A stretch of 64,000 bases of DNA from Chryseobacterium sp. c4a (GTDB lineage: Bacteria > Bacteroidota > Bacteroidia > Flavobacteriales > Weeksellaceae). Shown piece by piece: positions 8,801-19,145 of this stretch. The position numbers and the translations under genes were made by a program. The stretch covers positions 878,965-942,964 of the forward strand of contig NZ_WXVU01000001.1 of NCBI RefSeq assembly GCF_009900745.1, read 5' to 3'. Below the pieces are notes generated by a model. It had not been told where the DNA came from. It saw only the letters and a list, made by a program, of their open reading frames with translations, and made no database searches. Every line of letters starts with the position of its first letter. Within the stretch, counting starts at the first letter, position 1.

Positions 8801-9595
8801 ATGCAAAACTACCTGGATCTTTTACAACATATTTTAGACAACGGAACTGATAAAACCGATAGAACCGGTACCGGAACAAGAAGTGTCTTCGGGTATCAGC
8901 TAAGATATGACCTGTCTAAAGGATTTCCATTGGTAACTACAAAAAAAGTGCATTTGAAATCCATTATTTATGAATTGCTTTGGTTTCTAAAAGGAGATAC
9001 CAATATCAAATACCTTAAAGATAACGGAGTAAGCATCTGGGATGAATGGGCAGATGAAAATGGTGATTTAGGGCCTGTTTACGGAGCACAATGGAGAAGC
9101 TGGAACGGGGCAGACGGAAAAGTAGTAGATCAGATCACGGAAGTTATTGATCAGATCAAAAAAAATCCGGATTCCAGAAGGCTGATTGTCTCTGCATGGA
9201 ATGTAGCTGAAATCCCGAATATGGCATTGGCACCTTGTCATGCATTATTTCAGTTTTATGTAGCAGATGGGAAGTTGTCGTTACAACTTTACCAAAGAAG
9301 TGCAGATGTTTTCCTTGGTGTACCCTTCAATATTGCAAGCTATGCTTTATTATTGATTATGGTTGCCCAGGTTTGCGATCTTGAAGTAGGAGATTATGTA
9401 CATAGTTTTGGTGATGTTCATATTTACAACAACCATTTTGAGCAGGTAAACAGACAACTTTCAAGAGAAACAAGACCTCTTCCAACGATGAAGCTTAATC
9501 CTGAAGTTAAAAACATCTTTGATTTCGACTTTGAAGATTTTACTTTAGAAAACTATGATCCACATCCAGGTATTAAAGCTCCTGTAGCAATTTAA
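8801..9595 (+). CDS. thyA: Thymidylate synthase
   Basis: Converts dUMP to dTMP with methylene-tetrahydrofolate, in the cytosol. From the ATG at 8801 the protein has 264 residues, the same length as E. coli ThyA, with nucleophile C146 in the APCHALFQF motif. It also has the folate/phosphate-binding RTGTGTRS loop (21-28), the RRLIVSAWN segment, and the C-terminal [12 protein letters not shown]. An in-frame TTG at 8777 is rejected as start because it adds eight non-conserved residues. A TAAATTTG box at 8772-8779 is a plausible -7 element. The usual dihydrofolate reductase neighbour is absent. Confidence 0.97.
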   Translation: MQNYLDLLQHILDNGTDKTDRTGTGTRSVFGYQLRYDLSKGFPLVTTKKVHLKSIIYELLWFLKGDTNIKYLKDNGVSIWDEWADENGDLGPVYGAQWRSWNGADGKVVDQITEVIDQIKKNPDSRRLIVSAWNVAEIPNMALAPCHALFQFYVADGKLSLQLYQRSADVFLGVPFNIASYALLLIMVAQVCDLEVGDYVHSFGDVHIYNNHFEQVNRQLSRETRPLPTMKLNPEVKNIFDFDFEDFTLENYDPHPGIKAPVAI

Positions 9596-9697
9596 TATAA
9601 AGACAGATTTCTTTATTATCTTTTGTAATTGACGGATTTCTATTATTTTTGAAGCTTGTGACAATCCAACGATCACCACAAATTTTGAAAAAATAAT

Positions 9698-11138
9698 ATG
9701 GAAAAAAAAATAAGCAATAGTTATCTGATATTTTTAAATATCCTAATCATTGTTTACAACCTCTATATATGGCTGTCCGTTTTTATAGAAAAAGTAATTG
9801 TAGCAGATGATTTAAAGGAAGCTTATAACTCAAGATACATTTCGAAACCTTATTTCAGCTATATTTACTCCTATCTGGATTCCTCTAATATGGCGGCAAG
9901 GCCGGTATCAGGATTGGTGACAGGAACTTTGGTTTTTCTTTCACAATATAATGCCTCTATTTATCTTTTAGGAATTCTGTTTTTTCCACTTTCCTTAATT
10001 GCTGTTTATTGGGTAGCACAAAAAATTTTATCAAAAGAGTTGGCGAGTTTGGCAACCCTGCTATACTCATGTTCTCTGATCGGTACAAGCATTCAGTTTT
10101 CTCCGATTATGCTGAATTCAAATCTGGCTACTATATTCTTTTCTCTGAGTATTTATTACGTATATATTCGTAAAAATATTGCACTTAGTTCTCTGTTTTT
10201 TATACTGTCAATACTCAGCTACGAAATTTTTCTGCCCCTTATTCTTTTACCTTTATTTTTAATCAAAGAAAATAAAAAACGAATTGTATTTCTGTTATTA
10301 ACTCTTGGAACAATTGTCCTTTTCCGAAAGGTAATTCAGCCCATGATATTTTCTCATTCCTATCAAAGAGATGAAGTAGAAAAAATCTTTGAATTGAAAA
10401 GAGTAATAAAAGTGACTGTTTTAACGGCAAAACTGTTTTTCAAAGATATTTTTGTGGGAATCTATAAAGGAGTACTACATCTTAAAAATCTTCATATTAT
10501 AGAATTATTATTGGCTATAATCATGTCTTCTGTTGTATATAAGATATTTTCCCGCTATGATTTTAAACATAAATTGAAAGAAGTAAAAAAACTTAGGTTT
10601 GATCTCTTTGATTTCACTTGGGCTTGCCGTAAGTGTTTTCTATGTTTCATCTTATATTCCCACGCTCTTTGGATTTGATAACCGCAGTCTTGGCGCTATA
10701 AGATTGTTTTATACTTTTTTTATCATTTCGGGAATCATTTATCTGTGTTTTAAACTGAAACTGGGAAATAAAACGATAAGTACTCTTTTTGCAGGGATTA
10801 CCTTTCTTCTTATTACAACCAATATAAGTGTGAAAAATGCCTGGATCTATGCCAGTCAGTTTAATCATGAAATGTTTTATCAGCTGAGTATTGCTCTTAA
10901 AGCAGATCATATTGAAAATGGAGTAGTCTGTTTGAAATATGATATGTTCAATGAGTTGAAGACAAATCCACACTTTATTTTGAGAGAACCTATTTTTTAT
11001 AACAATTGGGAATGCCGTATGTTGTCTGAAATGAATGGCATTGATTTAAAAAAAATACGTGTTTATAATGCAGACAGACAAACAAAATGTGAAATGGTGT
11101 TTTTGTATAAAAACGGAAAAGTGATCAGAGAGAGATAA
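9698..11138 (+). pseudogene. Polytopic membrane protein split by a frameshift
   Basis: Two overlapping frames make one protein: 9698-10678 (about 300 meaningful residues, many membrane helices) and the +1 frame continuing to 11138 (further helices and a polar C-terminal domain). The break falls at a run of seven A at 10585-10591. With six A the reading becomes VKNLGLISLISLGLAV and runs straight into the second frame. The layout, many helices followed by a roughly 100-residue polar tail, resembles uncharacterised glycosyltransferase-like or O-antigen-type membrane proteins, but no catalytic motif identifies it. It may be a real mutation, phase variation or a sequencing error. Confidence 0.75.
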
Positions 11139-11444
11139 TATTGCAGTCAGAAAGTCACTCTCGTTTAATGATTAACTGCTTGTGTACTATTATTCTGAAT
11201 GATACATCGTGAAATGAAAATCTCATGTATGGTGTTTATACCTATCCCTTGATATACCTTAGAAAATCTGCATTTAGTTTCCGGTTGACTAGTAACCTCC
11301 CTTCCTTTAAGTCCTTCCTCCGCAAAAATCTTCGTTAAAAAAGAGCTAACAGACTTATTCTTTCTAAAATAAGTTTTAAATTTGAAAGAACTTGATGTTA
11401 ACCCCTTTAACAAAAGGGTAAATTATAAATCCAATCACAAAATC
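11139..11444. other. Intergenic, nothing recognised
   Basis: About 306 bases lie between the frameshifted gene and the next small gene. A minus-strand open frame (11165-11413, 82 residues) is present, but its composition is basic and unfamiliar and it has no recognisable motif. I do not call it a gene. Confidence 0.4.
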
Positions 11445-11663
11445 ATGAAGTATTTAAAAATAAATATTGAAGAAAATGCCGACCCTGAAGTCTTAAAGAA
11501 TATTGTACTTCAGTTAAAAGGTGTAGCTTCAGCAGAAATTGTTGACGACGAAAACCCGCAAAGTGAACTGAAAAAAGCTTTTGCTAAAACAAAAGAACAA
11601 CTAAAAACGGGGGATTATGAAACTTTAGTCAATGATATTTTTGACATCATAATAAAAAAATAA
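11445..11663 (+). CDS. Small conserved-type protein, antitoxin-like
   Basis: A 72-residue soluble acidic protein opening with a short beta strand (MKYLKINIEE) followed by helices, ending in NDIFDIIIKK. The shape recalls small antitoxin-like or DUF2683-type proteins, but no toxin gene adjoins it. The next gene, 23 bases downstream, is an aminopeptidase. The ATG at 11445 is preferred over the upstream in-frame start at 11382 because conserved-looking sequence begins there. Function unknown. Confidence 0.6.
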   Translation: MKYLKINIEENADPEVLKNIVLQLKGVASAEIVDDENPQSELKKAFAKTKEQLKTGDYETLVNDIFDIIIKK

Positions 11664-11686
11664 CTCTAAAATTATAAAGTAGACAG

Positions 11687-14197
11687 ATGAGAAAGGCCAT
11701 TTTATCGATTGCTATACTCGGAATCTTTTTTTCCGCCAATGTATCAGCACAGACCGAAACTTCAGGAAGAGAAAAAGTGTACAGAGCGACCCATACCAAG
11801 GTAACAGAACTGAAACACACAAAACTGAAAGTGAACTTTGACTATCAGAAAGAGCAGATGAATGGGGAAGAATGGTTGACTGCTTCACCTTATTTCTATC
11901 CTACCAACGAACTGATCCTTGATGCAAAAGCCATGCTGATTCATGAAGTAGCTCTTGATAACAATGGTAAAAAATCTCCTTTAAAATACGAGTATAAAGA
12001 CGATATCTTGAAAATTACGTTAGATAAAACGTATCAGAAAAATCAGGATTACACAGTGTACATCAAATATACATCCCGTCCAAACGAAGTGAAACAACAG
12101 GGAAGTATGGCGATTAATGATGCAAAAGGACTTTACTTCATCAATGCACAGGGAACAGATCCGGATCTTCCAACACAAATCTGGACACAGGGAGAAACAG
12201 AATCATCTTCTGCATGGTTCCCAACCATCGATAAACCGAATCAAAAAACTACCCAGGAAATCTATATGACGGTTCCTGATAAATATGTAACCCTTTCAAA
12301 TGGTATTTTAAAAGACTCTCAAAAAGAATCTAATGGCCTTAGAACCGATCACTGGGTAATGGATAAAAGACACGCTACTTATCTTTTCTTCATGGGAGTA
12401 GGAGAATATGCTATTGTAAAAGATAAATGGAAGAATATTCCGGTTGATTATTATATCGAGAAAGAATATGAGCCTTATGCGAAGCAGATCTATGGAAATA
12501 CTCCGGAAATGATCGACTTCTTCTCCAAAAAAATGAATTACGACTATCCATGGGCAAAATATGCACAGATCTCAGGTAGAAATTATGTGAGTGGTGCTAT
12601 GGAAAATACAACGGCTACTCTGCATGGAAGTGATATCCTTCAAAAGCCGGGTCAGCTTATTGATGAAAATAAATGGGAGGATACTATTGCTCACGAATTA
12701 TTCCACCACTGGTTTGGAGATTTGGTAACAGCAGAAAGCTGGAGTAATCTTACTGTGAATGAATCTTTCGCTAATTATTCCGAATATCTTTGGAATGAAT
12801 ATAAGTACGGAAAAGATCAGGCAGATTATCACCTGATGTCTGATGTGAATATGTATATCCATAATCCGTCTGATTTTAAGAAAAACCTGGTAAGATTCAA
12901 TTACGCTTCCCGTGAAGATGTGTTTGATCTGGTAACTTATCAGAAAGGAGGCGGAATTCTGAATATGTTAAGAAACTATTTAGGAGACGATGCTTTCTTT
13001 GCCGGAATGAATGATTATCTTAAAACGAATGAATACCAAAATGCGGAAGCTCATCAATTGAGATTATCCTTTGAAAAAGTTTCCGGAAAAGATCTGAACT
13101 GGTTCTTTAATCAATGGTATTTCGGAAGCGGAAACCCGAAGATCAATTATTCATCTACATTTGAACCAGTGAAAAAACAAGTGTCCGTGACTATTAACCA
13201 GACTCAGGATCAGATGTTTGAATTCCCTTTGGCTATCGATGTTTATGACAATGGAAAACCAAAGAGATACAATGTTTGGGTAAATGCTGATGCGAAGAAT
13301 ACATTCAATTTTGATGTTTCTAAAGCTCCGGACTTGGTGAATATCAATGCGGATGGTGTTTTGTTGGCTGATATTACCGATACAAAAACTCCGGAGCAGA
13401 ATCTATTACAGTTTACCAATTCTAAAGAATTTAAGAGCAGATATACTGCTTTAACAGGAGTAAAAGATCAGGTTGGAAAAAGCCCTGCTGCAACAAAACT
13501 ACTGGCAGCTGCTTTGAAAGATCCATTCTTTAGAGTAAGAATTAAAGCTTTAGAATTAATAGATCTTAGCAATCCTGAACAAATGAAAGCATTGGGGGCA
13601 GAGGTTGAAAAATTGGCTTCTAATGATCCTAAAACGTTAACTCAGGCTGCTGCGATTGCTGCCTTAGCTAAAACAAAAGATAAAAAATACCTTCCGATTT
13701 TTGAAAAAGGAGTAGGTGCAGTTTCTAACGCAGTAAAAGGAAGCTCTCTTGGAGCGGTTCTTACCATTGATCCTTCCAAAGCGAACTCATTGGCTGATAA
13801 GATTGATCTTGATGGGGCATCAGAAGATTTACAGGCACAGTTACTTCCTGTGATTGTAAAAAATAAAGTAACTTCTCAGATGTCTAAAATTGCTCCATTG
13901 GCGGCATTTTATCCGTTTATTAAATTCCAGAATCCTGAATTAGGAAAATCTGCAGAAGAAGGATACAACTGGATCATGACCTCTGATAATTTGAAAGCTA
14001 CCGAAAGTATTACTAAGATTTTAGGATACGCAAAAAATCAAATGGGAGATAATCCACAAGCGAAAATGATGGTGGTGCAGATGCTGAAGGATGGTTTAAG
14101 TAAAAAAATGGAATTGCTTAAACAAAATCCGCAGAATGCAGCAAGCATTAATAAGCAAATCGATGTCATCAATAAAACTATTGAAAATTATAAGTAA
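11687..14197 (+). CDS. M1-family zinc aminopeptidase with HEAT-like C-terminus
   Basis: Removes N-terminal residues from peptides, probably in the periplasm. A Sec signal peptide ends near VSAQ (residue 22). The family's N-terminal beta domain follows, then the substrate-gripping GAMEN motif (303-307) and the zinc site HELFHH (H336, E337, H340) with the third ligand E359 in NES. After the catalytic core, about residues 580-836 form helical repeats of HEAT type. Both length (836) and layout are typical of bacteroidotal M1 peptidases. It ends at a strong terminator. Confidence 0.94.
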   Translation: MRKAILSIAILGIFFSANVSAQTETSGREKVYRATHTKVTELKHTKLKVNFDYQKEQMNGEEWLTASPYFYPTNELILDAKAMLIHEVALDNNGKKSPLKYEYKDDILKITLDKTYQKNQDYTVYIKYTSRPNEVKQQGSMAINDAKGLYFINAQGTDPDLPTQIWTQGETESSSAWFPTIDKPNQKTTQEIYMTVPDKYVTLSNGILKDSQKESNGLRTDHWVMDKRHATYLFFMGVGEYAIVKDKWKNIPVDYYIEKEYEPYAKQIYGNTPEMIDFFSKKMNYDYPWAKYAQISGRNYVSGAMENTTATLHGSDILQKPGQLIDENKWEDTIAHELFHHWFGDLVTAESWSNLTVNESFANYSEYLWNEYKYGKDQADYHLMSDVNMYIHNPSDFKKNLVRFNYASREDVFDLVTYQKGGGILNMLRNYLGDDAFFAGMNDYLKTNEYQNAEAHQLRLSFEKVSGKDLNWFFNQWYFGSGNPKINYSSTFEPVKKQVSVTINQTQDQMFEFPLAIDVYDNGKPKRYNVWVNADAKNTFNFDVSKAPDLVNINADGVLLADITDTKTPEQNLLQFTNSKEFKSRYTALTGVKDQVGKSPAATKLLAAALKDPFFRVRIKALELIDLSNPEQMKALGAEVEKLASNDPKTLTQAAAIAALAKTKDKKYLPIFEKGVGAVSNAVKGSSLGAVLTIDPSKANSLADKIDLDGASEDLQAQLLPVIVKNKVTSQMSKIAPLAAFYPFIKFQNPELGKSAEEGYNWIMTSDNLKATESITKILGYAKNQMGDNPQAKMMVVQMLKDGLSKKMELLKQNPQNAASINKQIDVINKTIENYK

Positions 14198-14206
14198 AAT
14201 ATAAAG

Positions 14207-14230
14207 CCGGCCAATTGAGCCGGTTTTTTT
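14207..14230 (+). terminator. Rho-independent terminator
   Basis: CCGGC (14207-14211) pairs with GCCGG (14219-14223), followed by seven T. It closes the aminopeptidase transcript. Confidence 0.75.
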
Positions 14231-14511
14231 ATGAAGAATTTTAGTATATCTGAAGAAGATTTATCCAATTTTAAATAATATAGGATTGTTATAAGGTTTA
14301 TATAAAGTCAATAGGTGGGGATTGTTGTAAATTTTTAATATAAAGGATGTGTAAACTTTAATTTTTAAATACAAATTAGCGATGTATTTAAAAAATACTT
14401 TGCATGATATAGTTGAAATGGGTTTATTTTTAAGAATATTACAAAAATCAGTAATTTTTACTGCTGTTTTTTACGTTATCTTTCATAAATTCGTTTAAAA
14501 TTTAAAATATT
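14231..14511. other. AT-rich leader region of the HMG-CoA synthase gene
   Basis: About 280 bases without a coding frame. The sequence TATCTTTC about 30 bases before the ATG is near the -7 consensus. Nothing else is recognised. Confidence 0.4.
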
Positions 14512-15840
14512 ATGAGTTTTGGAATAGAAGCGGCAAGCTATTATGTGCCTTCTTTATATTTGGAAATTAAAGATTTAGCTGAAAAAAGAGGTATAGAACC
14601 AGCAAAATTGGAGAAGGGATTAGGACTTCATAAAATGGGATTGCCTGATGTACATGAAGATGCTGCAACTTTTGCGGCAGAAGCATTATTAAGGTTGATT
14701 CAGGATTATACAATTAGTCCTAAAGAAATTTCAAGAATTTATCTGGGTACCGAAAGTGCTTTGGATGCGGCAAAACCCACTGCTTCTTATGCCATGCAGA
14801 TGGTTGAGAAAGAATTGGAAAAAGAATTTGGTGAAAGAGTTTTCAGAAACTGCGATGTAGTAGATTTAACTTTTGCCTGTGTAGGTGGAGTAGATGCTCT
14901 GCATAATGCCTTGGATTTTGTGAGAGTAAATCCTGATAAAAAAGCTGTAGTAATTGCCAGCGATTATGCAAAATATGAATTGGCTTCTTCAGGTGAATAT
15001 ACCCAGGGAGGTGGAGCTGTTGCCTTATTAGTCTCTTCAAAACCGGATCTTCTTGAAATCGAAAATAATTGGGGAGTAGCTACAGAAAGCGTTTTTGATT
15101 TTTTCAAACCGAGAAGACAATACAAAAAAGAAGATCTCAACGAAGCACCGGAAATGTATCCTGACAAGATTGAGGTCTTTACGGATGAACCTGTTTTCGA
15201 TGGGCAGTATTCCAACCAATGTTATCAGGACAGAATCAGAGAGGCTTATCAACATTATAAAGATATTACAGGTCAGGAAAAGCCTTATGAGAATTGGAAA
15301 TATATTGTTTTTCATCTTCCCTATGCTTTCCATGGGAAAAGAGTATTTACAGAAATCTACAGTCTTGAAAATGGAATTTCGTATGAAACTCCGGACGAGC
15401 AAAAAGCGGTTGCCAAGTCTGAGAATTATTTGCACTTGATCAATGAAGCTATTGAAAAGACCCAAAGAGCATCTTCGGAAATAGGAAATATGTATACAGC
15501 TTCTATTTTTATGGCATTCCTTTCCGGATTGCAGACCTCTTTTAACGAAAATGAAGATCTGTCTGGTAAGGAAATTGGTTTCTTAGGATATGGTAGTGGC
15601 TCCAAATCAAAAGTATTTGCGGGTAAAATGTCTGCCAATTGGAAAAAGGTGGTAGAAAAATGGAATTTATTTGAAAACCTGAACCAAAGAACAGCTATTG
15701 ATTTCAATACTTATGAAAAACTTCACAGAAAACAGTTAAATGAATCTGTAAATCCTGATTATAAAGGATTTGGGCTTGTTGCTATAGAAACTGAAAATCC
15801 TGTTTTAACGGGAGCAAGGTATTATAGCCGCCAGAATTAA
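14512..15840 (+). CDS. mvaS: Hydroxymethylglutaryl-CoA synthase
   Basis: Condenses acetyl-CoA and acetoacetyl-CoA to HMG-CoA, an early step of the mevalonate isoprenoid pathway, which flavobacteria use. The 442-residue protein has the thiolase-like fold. Its catalytic cysteine is C123 in LTFACVGGVDAL, the general base is probably E81 in GTESALDAAKP, and the histidine segment FHLPYAFHGKR and a GYGSGSKS glycine loop lie near the C-terminus. It stands alone with no other mevalonate gene adjacent. The alternative, a beta-branching PKS-type HMGS, is unlikely without a PKS cluster. Confidence 0.88.
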   Translation: MSFGIEAASYYVPSLYLEIKDLAEKRGIEPAKLEKGLGLHKMGLPDVHEDAATFAAEALLRLIQDYTISPKEISRIYLGTESALDAAKPTASYAMQMVEKELEKEFGERVFRNCDVVDLTFACVGGVDALHNALDFVRVNPDKKAVVIASDYAKYELASSGEYTQGGGAVALLVSSKPDLLEIENNWGVATESVFDFFKPRRQYKKEDLNEAPEMYPDKIEVFTDEPVFDGQYSNQCYQDRIREAYQHYKDITGQEKPYENWKYIVFHLPYAFHGKRVFTEIYSLENGISYETPDEQKAVAKSENYLHLINEAIEKTQRASSEIGNMYTASIFMAFLSGLQTSFNENEDLSGKEIGFLGYGSGSKSKVFAGKMSANWKKVVEKWNLFENLNQRTAIDFNTYEKLHRKQLNESVNPDYKGFGLVAIETENPVLTGARYYSRQN

Positions 15841-16247
15841 AAAGAAGTTTAAAATTATTAAAAGAATTCTAAATCTTAGAATGCTTTGTCTTTTTTGTAT
15901 TTTTTGGTTAATTTAATTGTCTATTTTTCGTCATTTTATCTGTTTTGGTAGTAAATTAATACACTTGAATTTGTATATTATTTATATAAAACAATATTTT
16001 AATAAAAAATTTTCATTCATTTTATAGATTTTATATAATGTGTTGAAATTTTTAACGGTTATTAAAATTCTCATAATATTATTTTTTTTAATAAATTTTT
16101 AATTGTTTTTAACAAAATACTTATTTGTATTTTGTTATTTTTTTATAAAAACGAAATTAATAATTAGTAATCATTTGTTTTTCAGTGTTTTAATGTTTGG
16201 ATTTTTTGTTTTTATTAACAAATTTACTTCAGAAAAAAACTGTTAAT
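15841..16247. other. Long AT-rich leader before the first SusC gene
   Basis: About 400 bases, very T-rich, without a coding frame. The last 37 bases share a TTATTAACA block and the TGTTAATATGAATGTGAA start context with the leader of the second SusC gene at 21111-21164. No terminator was identified after the HMG-CoA synthase gene. Confidence 0.5.
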
Positions 16248-19136
16248 ATGAATGTGAAACTAAGTGTATTAAGTACCGGAGTACTGTTCTTTATAGGACA
16301 AGGGATTTCGGCGCAAAAAGTAAAGAAAGATACAACATCAACTCAAATTGATGAAGTTGTAGTTATTGGATATGGTGCCAAATCAGTCAAAAAAGTTACT
16401 ACATCAATATCCAGAGTAAAGGCAGATGACTTGACGAAGGTATCAGCATCTAGTGCTGATGCTCTATTGCAGGGAGCAAGTACAGGTTTACAGGTTTCCC
16501 CTACATCAGGAGCGCCGGGTGCTGGTTTTAATGTAAGATTAAGAGGAGTTTCTAGTATTACTTCAAGCAATGACCCACTGTATGTAGTGGATGGAGTTCC
16601 GATATCATCCAACTCTCCTAGTGGTAATGTTGCATACGGAGGTCAAACAGGAAATTTATTGTCCCAATTGAACCTTGCTGATGTAGAAAATGTTGAAATT
16701 TTAAAAGATGCCGCAGCGGCTGCTATTTATGGATCGAGAGCTGCAAATGGTGTTGTTTTGATTACTACTAAAAAAGGAAAAAAAGGACGAATAAGCTTTA
16801 ATTTAAACTCTACTATTGGTTTTCAGAACCCAATTAAGAAGTTTAAAACTATGAAAGCAGGAGAATATTATAGAATGCTTGATTTAGCGGAATTTAATAC
16901 TACCCCAGGAAATGGTAGAAATTATTGGTCTATAACCAATGGGGTTTGGGATCCAAAATCAGGTCAATCTATAAGTGATTTTTATAAATCAGATTTTGGA
17001 GATAATTATTTAAGTCAAATTTACAGGAAAGATCAACCTCTGTATGAATTAAATGCTAGTGCTTCCGGTGGAAATGAGATGACAAGCTTTTATGTTGGAT
17101 TCTCTAATTTTGATCAATCAGGAGTTGTAAAAGGACAAGAATATAGCCGACAGACATTTACTTTGAATTTAGATCAAAAGTTAAATGACATGTTTAAATT
17201 GGTCTCTTCTGTAAGGCTTTCTAATGAAAAAATTGATAGAATTAATGGGGATAATAATATTTATGCCCCTTTAACTGCCGCAATATTAGAACCACCAGGG
17301 CAAAGTATAAGGAATCCTGATGGAACTTATAATACAAGTACTTGGAGCTTTTCGAATCCATTACAAAATGCCACGGATGTTAAAAGCTTAACTAAGGTTT
17401 TTGGAGTGAATACTTCTCTGGGATTAGAATCTAAGTTTTCTTCCAAGCTTAGCATGGTCACAAGGTTTAATTTAGAAAGGATTAATTATGATGAAGCTAG
17501 ATTATTCCCATTAGATACTTATCAGGGTAGAGGTTCAAATGGGCAGGCTGATTATAATGGACGTTTATATAATACTTTTACAGCATTTAATACGTTAACG
17601 TATACTGAAAAATTAAGCGATAAATTTCGTTTTACTTTAATGGGTGGGTTGGAATATTTTAATCGTAAGACAACATTAACAGATATACAAGCACAAAATG
17701 TACCTTTAGGAGCTACTTCCCCAGATGCGGGTTCTCAAAAAACGATAGCTTCATATTACCCATCTTTGGGAAATAGAACGTTTTCATACTTCTCTAGATT
17801 AAGTTTAGAAATTTTCAATAATTTATTTGTTGATGCTACTTTTAGAGCTGATTCTTCTTCAAAATTAGCTTATGATAACAGAACTGAGTATTTTCCTTCT
17901 GTTTCAGCAGCGTATGTTATTTCAGATAATGATTGGTTTAAAAAAGATGTAATTAGTTTATTAAAATTAAAAGCAGGATGGGGAGAATTAGGAAATCAAT
18001 CAGGATTAGGAAATTTTGAAACGTCTGCTGCTGCACAGACTTATGCGTATGGTCTGCTTCCTGCTGTAAATGTGAATCCGCTTTCCGGATCTGGAGTTTC
18101 ATTAGCCAATGCTGCTTTAGTTTGGGAAAGAACCTCTCAAACAGATGCTGGATTAGAAATTGGGTTATTTAAAAATAGAGTTAATGTGACCTATGATTTT
18201 TATTACAAAAAATCAAAACAACTTTTAGTAAATGCTACAGCAGCTTTAGAAAATGGAGCTGAGAATTATAAATCTAATGCTGCCGAGATGTATAATAGAG
18301 GGCATGAGATTGGTATAAATGCTACTATTCTTAAAGGGGAAAATTTGGGATGGAATTCCCAGTTTAATATTACATTCAATAAAAATGAGATTACAAAACT
18401 TTTAGGAGATAAACCAGTTCCGATTGATTTTGGATTTGCTACAAGAATTGATGTAGGACAGCCATCAGGGGCTTTTTTTGGACTGAAAGCGATAGGGATT
18501 TACAGATCCGATGCTGAGGTTCCTCAAAATTTATTTAATCAGGGAATTAGAGCAGGAGATGTGAAATATCAGGATACCAATGGAGATGGAGTAATTAATT
18601 CCAATGATAGGGTATTTATTGGAAAAGCCCAGCCAGATTTCTTCGGGAACTTCCGTAATACCTTCAGGTATAAGAATTTTGACTTGTCAGCTAATCTAAT
18701 CTTTGTTTTTGGACAGGATATGTATAATTCGTCTTTGAGATTTGCTGGCGTTTCTGGAAATCCATTATTTGGGAAACTTGAAAATCAAACCAATTATTGG
18801 ACACCAGATAATCCAAATGCTGATTTACCACGTCCTGTAAGAGGGTTCGCTCAATCTTGGAATAATCAAGTCTCATCAAGATTTATTGAAAATGCCTCTT
18901 ATATTAGATTGAGAGAACTTCAATTAGGATATACTTTACCTAAAACCATGCTAGATATAGGCAGTATGACACTGAGGTTTTTCATTGCTGCGGATAATTT
19001 ATGGACCTGGACAGATTATAGTGGCCCGGAACCAGAAGTAAATGCCTTTGGTCAAGCCAATGTAGCAACCGGAACCGATTTCTTTACGCAAGGAATGAAC
19101 AGGACAATAAAATTCGGAATTAATTTAAATTTTTAA
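16248..19136 (+). CDS. SusC/RagA-family TonB-linked outer-membrane protein
   Basis: Outer-membrane channel that works with the SusD lipoprotein encoded next to import oligomers such as glycans or peptides. From ATG 16248 the protein has 962 residues with a signal peptide MNVKLSVLSTGVLFFIGQG. It lacks the usual carboxypeptidase-like N-terminal domain and goes almost directly to the TonB box/plug (IDEVVVIGYG near 34, plug about 45-160 with AAIYGSRAANGVVLITTKKGK). A barrel follows, ending in NLNF. The upstream in-frame TTG at 16197 is rejected because the signal peptide begins at 16248. It forms an operon with the SusD gene 9 bases downstream. Confidence 0.92.
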   Translation: MNVKLSVLSTGVLFFIGQGISAQKVKKDTTSTQIDEVVVIGYGAKSVKKVTTSISRVKADDLTKVSASSADALLQGASTGLQVSPTSGAPGAGFNVRLRGVSSITSSNDPLYVVDGVPISSNSPSGNVAYGGQTGNLLSQLNLADVENVEILKDAAAAAIYGSRAANGVVLITTKKGKKGRISFNLNSTIGFQNPIKKFKTMKAGEYYRMLDLAEFNTTPGNGRNYWSITNGVWDPKSGQSISDFYKSDFGDNYLSQIYRKDQPLYELNASASGGNEMTSFYVGFSNFDQSGVVKGQEYSRQTFTLNLDQKLNDMFKLVSSVRLSNEKIDRINGDNNIYAPLTAAILEPPGQSIRNPDGTYNTSTWSFSNPLQNATDVKSLTKVFGVNTSLGLESKFSSKLSMVTRFNLERINYDEARLFPLDTYQGRGSNGQADYNGRLYNTFTAFNTLTYTEKLSDKFRFTLMGGLEYFNRKTTLTDIQAQNVPLGATSPDAGSQKTIASYYPSLGNRTFSYFSRLSLEIFNNLFVDATFRADSSSKLAYDNRTEYFPSVSAAYVISDNDWFKKDVISLLKLKAGWGELGNQSGLGNFETSAAAQTYAYGLLPAVNVNPLSGSGVSLANAALVWERTSQTDAGLEIGLFKNRVNVTYDFYYKKSKQLLVNATAALENGAENYKSNAAEMYNRGHEIGINATILKGENLGWNSQFNITFNKNEITKLLGDKPVPIDFGFATRIDVGQPSGAFFGLKAIGIYRSDAEVPQNLFNQGIRAGDVKYQDTNGDGVINSNDRVFIGKAQPDFFGNFRNTFRYKNFDLSANLIFVFGQDMYNSSLRFAGVSGNPLFGKLENQTNYWTPDNPNADLPRPVRGFAQSWNNQVSSRFIENASYIRLRELQLGYTLPKTMLDIGSMTLRFFIAADNLWTWTDYSGPEPEVNAFGQANVATGTDFFTQGMNRTIKFGINLNF

Positions 19137-19145
19137 AGTAACAAC

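Noticed and set aside
11165..11413. An 82-codon minus-strand open frame in an otherwise empty gap
   Set aside because: No recognised motif, unfamiliar composition and no supporting neighbours; it was not strong enough to call.
15037..15465. A 142-codon minus-strand open frame and a plus-strand frame in the same place
   Set aside because: Both are shadows of the HMG-CoA synthase gene.
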